A stretch of DNA of 64,000 nucleotides, taken from the NCBI RefSeq assembly GCF_000829415.1, contig NZ_AP014637.1:2306001-2370000 (forward strand). Reading direction: 5' to 3'. The notes beneath the pieces were generated by a model. That model had not been told where the DNA came from. It saw only the letters and a program-made list of their open reading frames with translations, and ran no database searches. Position 1 is the stretch's first letter. Each line of letters opens with the position of its first letter. A program made the position numbers and the translations under genes. The stretch is from Pseudomonas sp. StFLB209. Its GTDB lineage: Bacteria > Pseudomonadota > Gammaproteobacteria > Pseudomonadales > Pseudomonadaceae. Below are positions 41,391 to 48,603 of the stretch, piece after piece.

Positions 41391-41588
41391 ATGAAGATCG
41401 TCGCTGTGATGCTGCTCAGTTGCATGATGCTTGCCGGTTGTAGCGGTTCCGGTAGCCGTTCCAAGGCTTGTGAAGTCTTTAGCCCGGCCTCGGTGGTAGT
41501 GCCTACCACCGAAAACAGCCAGCGGGTCGAAGCCCAGGCTACGGGCGAACCGGCTGACGATGGTAAACACGAACAACACTGCCCTTGA
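41391..41588 (+). CDS. very small lipoprotein of unknown function
   Basis: A 65-residue product: MKIVAVMLLSCMMLAGCSGS gives a clear signal II sequence with lipobox LAGC, followed by a short polar tail rich in Ser, Glu and His. AAAGGAG stands 6-8 nt before the ATG. Second of three small lipoprotein genes between pgk and fba. No homologous family recognised. Confidence 0.65.
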   Translation: MKIVAVMLLSCMMLAGCSGSGSRSKACEVFSPASVVVPTTENSQRVEAQATGEPADDGKHEQHCP

Positions 41589-41621
41589 CCTTATACGCGC
41601 CAGGGCAGTCCAGGAGAATTG

Positions 41622-41945
41622 ATGAAAGGCCTGATTGCCCTTGCGGCGCTGGCGGTATTGAGCGGTTGCTCCAGCTTCAAGTCTGCCGCACCGGCAGACC
41701 CTTGGACCCGTTGGGTCTGTGACAGCAAGGCCGAGGTCACCTGGCGCTACGCTGACGCTGCCCGCAAGGCGGTGGATGTGCGCCTGAACCAGAGCGAGCA
41801 GGTGTTTCATCTGCAGGCCGAGCCCGGTGCCGCCGGTGAACTGTTTGGCAACGGCGTACTGTCGTTTGCCAGAAACGGTGATGAAGGCCTGGTGTACTGG
41901 TCTGCCACCAACGATTTGATCGGTCGCGGCTGCAAGGCCCGATGA
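41622..41945 (+). CDS. MliC-like lysozyme-inhibitor lipoprotein
   Basis: A 107-residue lipoprotein (MKGLIALAALAVLSGC, lipobox LSGC). The mature part has the MliC pattern: an early W-x-C (WTRWVCDSK), repeated beta strands (VDVRLNQSEQVFHLQ), a G-x-x-S-F block and a final cysteine (GRGCKAR) for a disulfide. MliC proteins block C-type lysozyme at the envelope. Weakly conserved family, so moderately sure. AGGAGA precedes the ATG. The mobile-like copy C begins 44 bp after its stop. Confidence 0.7.
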   Translation: MKGLIALAALAVLSGCSSFKSAAPADPWTRWVCDSKAEVTWRYADAARKAVDVRLNQSEQVFHLQAEPGAAGELFGNGVLSFARNGDEGLVYWSATNDLIGRGCKAR

Positions 41946-41989
41946 GCGGTAGATAGCCCGCAGCCGATGTACCACGCGCAGTTGGGCAC

Positions 41990-42117
41990 CTCTAAAAACG
42001 TAGGCGAGGCAGCCAGCGCAAGGCGAAAACCGGCGAGAAAGCGCAGTTTACGAGTTGTAAATGAGCATTTTGAGCCGGTTTTCAACGCAGCGATGGCAAC
42101 GCAGGTAGTTTTTAGAG
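41990..42117. mobile_element. 128-bp inverted-repeat element (MITE-like), copy C, inverted
   Basis: Ends CTCTAAAAAC (41990-41999) and GTTTTTAGAG (42108-42117). Read on the minus strand it matches copies A and B. Internal stem GAAAACCGGC with GCCGGTTTTC as in copy A. It lies 86 bp upstream of the fba start codon, in the space where a separate fba promoter would be. Confidence 0.85.
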
Positions 42118-42203
42118 CTGTCCAGATTGCGCATTACTTGAACAGCAGCCGCCACTGGGGCAGGCTTGCACGATTAACGACCCGACCGGGAGAGAAACAG
42201 ACA

Positions 42204-43268
42204 ATGGCACTTATCAGCATGCGCCAGATGTTGGACCACGCCGCCGAATTCGGCTATGGCGTCCCAGCTTTCAACGTAAACAACCTGGAACAGATGCGCG
42301 CCATTATGGAAGCGGCCGACAAGACCGACTCCCCAGTGATCGTTCAGGCCTCGGCCGGTGCCCGCAAATACGCCGGTGCCCCGTTCCTGCGTCACCTGAT
42401 CCTCGCGGCGATCGAAGAATTCCCGCACATCCCGGTGGTCATGCACCAGGACCACGGCACCAGCCCTGACATCTGCCAGCGCTCGATCCAGCTGGGCTTC
42501 AGCTCAGTGATGATGGACGGCTCGCTGATGGAAGACGGCAAGACGCCGGCCAGCTATGACTACAACGTTGAAGTGACCCGTCGCGTCGTCGCCTTCGCCC
42601 ACGCCTGCGGCGTGTCGGTAGAGGGTGAGCTGGGCGTGCTGGGCTCGCTGGAAACCGGCATGGCCGGCGAAGAAGACGGCGTTGGCGCTGAAGGCGTGCT
42701 GGACCACAGCCAGATGCTGACCGACCCGGAAGAAGCGGCTGACTTCGTCAAGCGCACCAACGTCGACGCCCTGGCCATTGCCATCGGCACCAGCCACGGC
42801 GCCTACAAGTTCACCAAGCCGCCTACCGGCGACATCCTGGCCATCGAGCAGATCAAGGCTATCCACAAGCGCATCCCCAACACCCACCTGGTGATGCACG
42901 GTTCGTCGTCTGTTCCGCAAGAATGGCTGAAAATCATCAACGAGTACGGCGGCGACATCAAAGAGACCTACGGCGTACCGGTTGAAGAAATCGTCGAAGG
43001 CATCAAGCACGGCGTACGCAAGGTCAACATCGACACCGACCTGCGTCTGGCCTCCACCGGTGCCATCCGCGAATTCATGGCCAAGAACCCGGCCGAGTTC
43101 GACCCACGCAAATACCTGGCCAAGACCGTTGTGGCCATGCGTGATGTCTGTATCGCCCGTTACGAAGCGTTCGGCACTGCCGGCAACGCCTCGAAGATCA
43201 AGCCGGTCTCCCTGGACCGCATGTTCGAGCGCTACGCCAAAGGCGAGCTGGACGCCCGGATCAACTGA
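42204..43268 (+). CDS. fba: class II fructose-1,6-bisphosphate aldolase
   Basis: A 354-residue zinc aldolase splitting or forming fructose 1,6-bisphosphate. Metal ligands and active-site blocks: [39 protein letters not shown] and [10 protein letters not shown]. Start [15 protein letters not shown] is the normal N-terminus with GGGAGAGA upstream. It closes the tkt-epd-pgk-fba series and ends in a strong terminator. Confidence 0.97.
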   Translation: MALISMRQMLDHAAEFGYGVPAFNVNNLEQMRAIMEAADKTDSPVIVQASAGARKYAGAPFLRHLILAAIEEFPHIPVVMHQDHGTSPDICQRSIQLGFSSVMMDGSLMEDGKTPASYDYNVEVTRRVVAFAHACGVSVEGELGVLGSLETGMAGEEDGVGAEGVLDHSQMLTDPEEAADFVKRTNVDALAIAIGTSHGAYKFTKPPTGDILAIEQIKAIHKRIPNTHLVMHGSSSVPQEWLKIINEYGGDIKETYGVPVEEIVEGIKHGVRKVNIDTDLRLASTGAIREFMAKNPAEFDPRKYLAKTVVAMRDVCIARYEAFGTAGNASKIKPVSLDRMFERYAKGELDARIN

Positions 43269-43285
43269 GTGTTGATTCGCTGAAC

Positions 43286-43316
43286 AAAAAACCCGCAGCA
43301 ATGCGGGTTTTTTTGT
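43286..43316 (+). terminator. rho-independent terminator of fba
   Basis: Stem ACCCGCA (43291-43297) with TGCGGGT (43302-43308), loop GCAA, followed by TTTTTTT. 18 bp past the stop codon. Confidence 0.92.
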
Positions 43317-43364
43317 GGTCGGTCAGTAGGAATAATACCTATCACTCAAGACCGGCTTAGTCCT

Positions 43365-43470
43365 GTGGGAGGCAGCTCTGCTGGCGAATACAGAGGTACA
43401 TCTACAATAGATGTGCCGGTTTTACTGGCCCTTTCGAGGTGGTCCGGCATCCCGGCTAGCCCCCTCCCAC
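43365..43470. repeat. REP pair (type C, GTGGGAG) with a long conserved inner segment, copy 1
   Basis: Starts GTGGGAGGCAGC and ends GCCCCCTCCCAC. The right-hand 60 bp (43410-43470: GATGTGCCGGTTTTACTGG onward to TCCCAC) is almost identical to 56418-56478; only one or two bases differ. It contains CCGGTTTT and GGTCCGGCATCCCGGC, which may fold. Non-coding. Confidence 0.78.
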
Positions 43471-43538
43471 CGGGACCGAGTTGAGCCGGATAATCGCTTG
43501 ACTGATCGGCATTACCCCTACAGGTGGTGGGTGATCCG

Positions 43539-43958
43539 TCAGGCCTTCTTCAACAGCGCCGCACAGGCTGTTTTGTAAGCCTCGTGCTGGTATTTGTTGA
43601 GGCTGCCCGGCAGTTCAATGGCGTGTTTCTTGTGCTGAGCGGTGATGGTCTGCGGTGACAGCAGGGTCACCTCGCAGTCGGTCAGCAACTGCAATACCGT
43701 CTCGATCTTGAAGGTGGTCGGGCCACCGGCAAATTCGCCCTTTTTGCTGCGTTTCTTGATGGCGATATGGCTGATGCCGTTTTCCCGTACGAAAGCGGCA
43801 ATCCGGGTAGCGAAGTCTTTGACGTTGAGCGACTCGTCGTCATCTTCCAGCGCCAGCTTGCGTGTCGCCAATGGCAGGTGGCTGAGGGTCGCGTTCTGAC
43901 CGGTGGCCAGGGCGAAGATGGCTTCGCTGCCCTTGATTTCTACACCGCAAATGATCAT
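43539..43958 (-). CDS. DUF3010 family protein
   Basis: A 139-residue cytosolic protein starting MIICGVEIKGSEAIFAL, with NGISHIAIKKRSKKGEFAGG and a C-terminal basic end (YKTACAALLKKA). This matches the DUF3010 family, small proteins predicted to have an RNase H-like fold. Function unknown. AGGGAA lies 5-7 nt before the ATG; an upstream extension of 20 codons is not conserved. Isolated gene. Confidence 0.85.
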   Translation of the reverse strand: MIICGVEIKGSEAIFALATGQNATLSHLPLATRKLALEDDDESLNVKDFATRIAAFVRENGISHIAIKKRSKKGEFAGGPTTFKIETVLQLLTDCEVTLLSPQTITAQHKKHAIELPGSLNKYQHEAYKTACAALLKKA

Positions 43959-44067
43959 GAAATTCCCTGTGCCCTGCATGACAAATACACAGGGTAGCGC
44001 ATTGGTCACCTCTAACAACCACCCGGATTGCCAGCACTCACGTTTTCAGACGCAGCCGTTGGCCGGA

Positions 44068-44478
44068 TTATTCCTGCACCAGTGACTCGATGTATTCCGA
44101 ACGTTCGTCGCTCATCCGCGCAATACAGTCATTTTCGCTGATTTTGTACGCCTTGCTGCCCGCCGCCGACGGGAACACTTCCACGGCGCAATCGGCATCA
44201 CGCAGTTTCTCCCAGGCCTGCTGGGCGCTTCTGAGCTTGTTGGTGAAGTCGTTGTACTGGGTTTTGTTGGCGACAAATTGCGACTGCACCCGGTTGAGCA
44301 GGTTCTGGAAGTTTTCCTTGAGCAGCTCCTCGGCAGTGGTGCGGCTGTAAATGGAGCATTCCAGGGTCTGGTTGTCGCTGTCGACCCCGTCGCACGGGGT
44401 CGAATCGGAATCTTGTGCAGCATAGGCGTTACCGGCTATGGCGGCTGTCAGGGCCAGCCCCAGGAAAAATGTTTTCAT
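44068..44478 (-). CDS. LprI/DUF1311-type secreted lysozyme-inhibitor-like protein
   Basis: A 136-residue protein with a Sec signal peptide (MKTFFLGLALTAAIAGNAYA) and a four-cysteine mature part: STPCDGVDS, QTLECSIYS, DADCAVEV and ENDCIARM. The pattern of paired cysteines around a helical core, ending in a C-terminal R-x-x-Y helix, is that of LprI/DUF1311 proteins, some of which inhibit lysozyme. GGAGTG is 6-8 nt before the ATG. Upstream of the dgc cluster but divergent from it. Confidence 0.78.
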   Translation of the reverse strand: MKTFFLGLALTAAIAGNAYAAQDSDSTPCDGVDSDNQTLECSIYSRTTAEELLKENFQNLLNRVQSQFVANKTQYNDFTNKLRSAQQAWEKLRDADCAVEVFPSAAGSKAYKISENDCIARMSDERSEYIESLVQE

Positions 44479-44573
44479 CGATTCACTCCGAGCCATTAAT
44501 GCTCAGGATTCTGGCTCAAGCGCATGACAAAGAACAGGTTTGGCTGGCGCCTCTGCGCAGATGAGGGACGCTT

Positions 44574-44579
44574 TGTCGC
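44574..44579 (+). promoter_or_regulatory. possible AraC-family (GbdR-like) half-site upstream of the dgc cluster
   Basis: TGTCGC, 130 bp before the dipeptidase gene. The same hexamer precedes gbcB (55055-55060). GbdR, the AraC-family activator of gbc and dgc genes in Pseudomonas, belongs to the same subfamily as ArgR, whose sites begin TGTCGC. Short motif, so low confidence. Confidence 0.3.
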
Positions 44580-44708
44580 AGCTTGACGCTTTCGGCAATT
44601 CCCCTGTCGTTTTTACATCCGGCTCCCCTGAGCCTCAGGCATATGCTGGCCCCATAACGCGCCGACAACCGATTCGGTGCGCAAGAGTCTTATAAAGGGG
44701 ACCGCCTG

Positions 44709-45686
44709 ATGAGCCCAGCAGAACTTCACGCCGACAGCATCGTTATCGACGGTCTGATCATCGCCAAGTGGAATCGCGAGCTGTTTGAAGACATGCGCAA
44801 AGGCGGTTTGACCATGGCCAACTGTACCGTGTCGGTGTGGGAAGGCTTCCAGGCGACTGTCAACAGCATCACCTCCAGCATGAAACTGATGCGCGAAAAC
44901 AGCGATCTGGTCATGCCGGTCAACACCACCGCCGACATCTACAAGGCCAAAGAGCTGGGCAAAACCGGCATCCTGTTCGGCTTTCAGAACGCCCATGCCT
45001 ATGAAGACCAGATCGGCTATGTCGAGATCTTCAAAAAGCTCGGGGTTGGCATCGTGCAGATGTGCTACAACACCCAGAACCTGGTGGGCACCGGTTGTTA
45101 TGAGCGCGACGGCGGCCTGTCGGGCTTCGGTCGCGAGATCGTTGCCGAGATGAACCGTGTCGGCGTCATGTGCGACCTGTCCCACGTAGGCTCCAAGACC
45201 AGCGAGGAAGTCATCCTCGAATCCAAGAAGCCGGTCTGCTATTCCCACTGCCTGCCTTCAGGCCTGAAAGAGCACCCGCGCAACAAGTCCGATGAAGAAC
45301 TCAAATTCATCGCCGATCACGGCGGTTTCGTGGGCGTCACCATGTTTGCGCCGTTCCTGGCCAAAGGCATCGACTCGACCATCGACGATTACGCCGAAGC
45401 CATCGAATACACCATGAACATCGTTGGCGAAGACGCCATCGGCATCGGCACCGACTTCACCCAGGGCCATGGCAAGGAATTCTTCGAATACCTGACCCAT
45501 GACAAGGGCTACGCCCGTCGCCTGACCAACTTCGGCAAGATCATCAACCCGCTGGGCATCCGCACCGTGGGCGAGTTCCCGAACCTGACCGAGACGCTGC
45601 TCAAGCGCGGCCATTCCGAGCAGGTGGTACGCAAAATCATGGGCGAGAACTGGGTGCGCGTCCTCAAGGATGTCTGGGGCGAGTAA
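44709..45686 (+). CDS. dipeptidase of the renal/membrane dipeptidase family, dgc cluster
   Basis: A 325-residue metallo-dependent amidohydrolase of the peptidase M19 type. Blocks: VIDGLIIAKWN (unlike the usual D-G-H-x-D, one metal histidine is replaced), ILFGFQNAHAYED, MCDLSHVGSKTSEE, CYSHCLPSGLKEHPRN and IGIGTDFTQGHG. No signal peptide. This gene always stands first in the Pseudomonas dimethylglycine cluster (PA5396-like), and its substrate there is not established. Start has no strong SD but AAAGGGG is 8 nt upstream. Confidence 0.85.
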   Translation: MSPAELHADSIVIDGLIIAKWNRELFEDMRKGGLTMANCTVSVWEGFQATVNSITSSMKLMRENSDLVMPVNTTADIYKAKELGKTGILFGFQNAHAYEDQIGYVEIFKKLGVGIVQMCYNTQNLVGTGCYERDGGLSGFGREIVAEMNRVGVMCDLSHVGSKTSEEVILESKKPVCYSHCLPSGLKEHPRNKSDEELKFIADHGGFVGVTMFAPFLAKGIDSTIDDYAEAIEYTMNIVGEDAIGIGTDFTQGHGKEFFEYLTHDKGYARRLTNFGKIINPLGIRTVGEFPNLTETLLKRGHSEQVVRKIMGENWVRVLKDVWGE

Positions 45687-45767
45687 CGCCGCTAGCCACA
45701 CCCCGCTCAATTCCGGCAAGCCTGAAGCCTTGCCCAATCACAAGAATTTTTCTGGAGTTAAGTTTCC

Positions 45768-46298
45768 ATGGCCAAAATCGCCCCGCAATTGCCAATCGAA
45801 GTCGACAGCGAAACCGGCGTCTGGACGTCCGACGCCCTGCCGATGCTGTACGTACCTCGTCATTTCTTCGTCAACAACCACATCGGCATCGAAGAAGTGC
45901 TGGGCGCCGAAGCTTATGCCGAAGTGCTCTACAAGGCCGGCTACAAGTCTGCCTGGCACTGGTGCGAGAAAGAAGCCGAGTGCCATGGTCTGGAAGGCGT
46001 TGCGGTCTACGAGCACTACATGAAGCGTCTGTCGCAGCGTGGCTGGGGCCTGTTCAAGATTCAGGACATCGACCTGGACAAAGGCACCGCCAGTATCACG
46101 CTTGAGCACTCGGCGTTCGTGTACGTGTACGGCAAGGTCGGTCGCAAGGTCGACTACATGTTCACCGGCTGGTTCGCTGGCGCCATGGATCAGATCCTGG
46201 CTGCCCGTGGCAGCTCGATCCGCACCGTGGCCGAGCAGGTCTACGGAGGCTCCGAAGAGGGCCACGATGACGGTCTGTTTGTCGTCAAACCACTTTAA
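45768..46298 (+). CDS. DUF5943 protein of the dgc cluster
   Basis: A 176-residue soluble protein (MAKIAPQLPIEVDSETGVWT...), with a block YVPRHFFVNNHIGIEEVLG, GYKSAWHWCEKEAE and VDYMFTGWFAGAMDQIL. The shape recalls 4-vinyl-reductase-like (V4R) small-molecule domains. It corresponds to the PA5397-like gene between the dipeptidase and dgcA in Pseudomonas; role in dimethylglycine use unproven. Separated by 81 bp from the dipeptidase. Confidence 0.8.
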   Translation: MAKIAPQLPIEVDSETGVWTSDALPMLYVPRHFFVNNHIGIEEVLGAEAYAEVLYKAGYKSAWHWCEKEAECHGLEGVAVYEHYMKRLSQRGWGLFKIQDIDLDKGTASITLEHSAFVYVYGKVGRKVDYMFTGWFAGAMDQILAARGSSIRTVAEQVYGGSEEGHDDGLFVVKPL

Positions 46299-46414
46299 AT
46301 AGCGCCGTCAGAAAACAGCGCGAGTGAAGCTCTGGCAAGGCGTGGCCGGCAAGTCTGGCTACGCAACAAGCGACCGAGCGCAGCAGCCTGTTTTCGCCTT
46401 GAGGAGTTTCGGAA

Positions 46415-48475
46415 ATGGCTTTTGAAGCGATGTTCCAGCCGATTCAGATCGGCAAACTGACCATCCGTAACCGTGTTCTGAGTACTGCACACGCAGAGGT
46501 GTATGCCACCGACGGCGGTATGACCACTGAGCGTTACGTGAAGTATTACGAAGAGAAAGCCAAGGGCGGTATCGGCCTGGCGATCTGTGGCGGTTCGTCT
46601 GTGGTGGCTATTGATAGCCCGCAGAGCTGGTGGAAGTCGGTCAACCTGGCGACTGACCGGATCATTCCGCATTTCCAGAACCTCGCTGACGCCATGCACA
46701 AGCATGGCGCCAAGATCATGATCCAGATTACCCACATGGGTCGTCGTTCCCGTTGGGACGGTGATCACTGGCCGACCCTGATGTCGCCGTCGGGTATCCG
46801 CGAGCCGGTGCACCGTGCGACCTGCAAGACCATCGAGCCGGAAGAAATCTGGCGGATCATCGGTAACTACGCCCAGGCTGCGCGCCGGGCCAAAGAAGGC
46901 GGCCTCGATGGCGTCGAACTGTCGGCGGTGCACCAGCACATGATCGACCAGTTCTGGAGCCCGCGGGTCAACAAGCGTACTGACGAGTGGGGCGGCAGCT
47001 TCGAAAACCGCATGCGCTTCGGCATGGAAGTGCTTAAAGCCGTACGTGCCGAAGTCGGCCGTGACTTCTGCGTGGGCATGCGTATCTGTGGTGATGAATT
47101 CCACCCCGATGGCCTGTCGCATGACGACATGAAGCAGATCGCCAAGTATTACGACGATACCGGCCTGCTGGACTTCTTCGGCGTGATCGGCTCGGGTTGT
47201 GACACTCACAACACCCTGGCCAACGTCATTCCGAACATGAGTTATCCACCGGAGCCGTTCCTGCACCTGGCCGCCGGCATCAAGGAAGTGGTCAAGGCGC
47301 CGGTGCTGCACGCGCAAAACATCAAGGACCCGAACCAGGCCACGCGCATTCTGGAAGGCGGTTACGTCGACATGGTCGGCATGACCCGTGCACACATCGC
47401 CGACCCGCACCTGATCGCCAAGATCAAGATGGGCCAGGTCGACCAGATCAAGCAGTGCGTTGGTGCCAACTACTGCATCGACCGTCAGTATCAGGGCCTG
47501 GATGTACTGTGCATCCAGAACGCCGCGACGTCCCGTGAGTACATGGGCGTGCCGCACATCATCGAGAAGTCCACCGGGCCGAAACGCAAGGTGGTCATCG
47601 TCGGCGCCGGCCCGGCCGGTATGGAAGCGGCGCGGGTGTCTGCCGAGCGCGGCCACGACGTGACCCTGTTCGAGAAAAAAGACGCGATTGGCGGCCAGAT
47701 CACCACGGCCTCCAAGGCGCCGCAACGTGACCAGATCGCCGGTATCACCCGTTGGTATCAACTGGAGCTGGCGCGTCTGAAAGTTGACCTGCGGCTGGGC
47801 ACTGCGGCCGATGCCGCGACCATCATGGACCTGCGCCCGGACATCGTGGTGCTGGCCGTCGGCGGCCATCCATTCATGGAGCAGAACGAACACTGGGGCG
47901 CGGCTGAGGGCCTGGTGGTCAGCAGCTGGGATGTGCTGGACGGCAAGGTTGCACCGGGCAAGAACGTGCTGGTCTACGACACCATCTGTGAATTCACCGG
48001 TATGTCGGTGGCCGACTTCCTGGCCGACAAGGGCTCGCAGGTCGAGATTGTCACCGACGATATCAAGCCGGGCGTCGCGATGGGCGGTACGACCTTCCCG
48101 ACCTACTACCGCAGCATGTATCCGAAAGAAGTCATCATGACTGGCGACATGATGCTGGAGAAAGTCTACCGCGAAGGCGACAAGCTGATTGCCGTGCTGG
48201 AGAACGAGTACACCGGTGCCAAGGAAGAGCGGGTCGTCGACCAGGTGGTGGTGGAAAACGGCGTGCGTCCTGACGAAGAGATCTACTACGCGCTGAAGGA
48301 AGGATCGCGCAACAAGGGCCAGATCGACATCGAAGCCCTGTTCGCCATCGCTCCCCAGCCAGAGTTGAGCCAGCCGGGCGACGGTTACCTGCTGTACCGG
48401 ATCGGCGACTGCGTGGCGCAGCGTAATACCCATGCGGCGATCTACGACGGTCTTCGACTCTGCAAAGACTTCTGA
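46415..48475 (+). CDS. dgcA: dimethylglycine demethylase subunit DgcA
   Basis: A 686-residue flavoenzyme related to trimethylamine dehydrogenase. Residues 1-370 form the FMN-binding old-yellow-enzyme barrel (FQPIQIGKLTIRNRVLSTAH, DGVELSAVHQHMIDQFWSP). A Rossmann region begins VVIVGAGPAGMEAARVS. It removes a methyl group from dimethylglycine to give sarcosine together with DgcB. The cluster motif reads CVGANYC...C where TMADH has C-x2-C-x2-C...C, so one cysteine ligand is an alanine here and the 4Fe-4S centre may be absent or altered. Start has GAGGAG 10 nt upstream. Confidence 0.92.
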   Translation: MAFEAMFQPIQIGKLTIRNRVLSTAHAEVYATDGGMTTERYVKYYEEKAKGGIGLAICGGSSVVAIDSPQSWWKSVNLATDRIIPHFQNLADAMHKHGAKIMIQITHMGRRSRWDGDHWPTLMSPSGIREPVHRATCKTIEPEEIWRIIGNYAQAARRAKEGGLDGVELSAVHQHMIDQFWSPRVNKRTDEWGGSFENRMRFGMEVLKAVRAEVGRDFCVGMRICGDEFHPDGLSHDDMKQIAKYYDDTGLLDFFGVIGSGCDTHNTLANVIPNMSYPPEPFLHLAAGIKEVVKAPVLHAQNIKDPNQATRILEGGYVDMVGMTRAHIADPHLIAKIKMGQVDQIKQCVGANYCIDRQYQGLDVLCIQNAATSREYMGVPHIIEKSTGPKRKVVIVGAGPAGMEAARVSAERGHDVTLFEKKDAIGGQITTASKAPQRDQIAGITRWYQLELARLKVDLRLGTAADAATIMDLRPDIVVLAVGGHPFMEQNEHWGAAEGLVVSSWDVLDGKVAPGKNVLVYDTICEFTGMSVADFLADKGSQVEIVTDDIKPGVAMGGTTFPTYYRSMYPKEVIMTGDMMLEKVYREGDKLIAVLENEYTGAKEERVVDQVVVENGVRPDEEIYYALKEGSRNKGQIDIEALFAIAPQPELSQPGDGYLLYRIGDCVAQRNTHAAIYDGLRLCKDF

Positions 48476-48484
48476 CAGCCATGG

Positions 48485-48566
48485 TGTAGGAGCGGCTTCA
48501 GCCGCGAATGCGGGCGCTGCATTGGTGACGCCTGGCAAATTTTCGCGGCTCAAGCCGCTCCTACGC
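48485..48566. repeat. REP pair (type B) between dgcA and dgcB
   Basis: GTAGGAGCGGCTTCAGCCGC on the left, inverted CAAGCCGCTCCTAC on the right, 40-bp spacer. It lies within an operon, so it could affect mRNA stability or the dgcA:dgcB ratio. Confidence 0.8.
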
Positions 48567-48603
48567 ACTTCGCTGCGTTTCGATGAGTTCGCCAGGAGCC
48601 ATC

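Noticed and set aside
46295..48568. 757-codon minus-strand frame opposite dgcA
   Set aside because: Third-position shadow of dgcA, extending into a REP.
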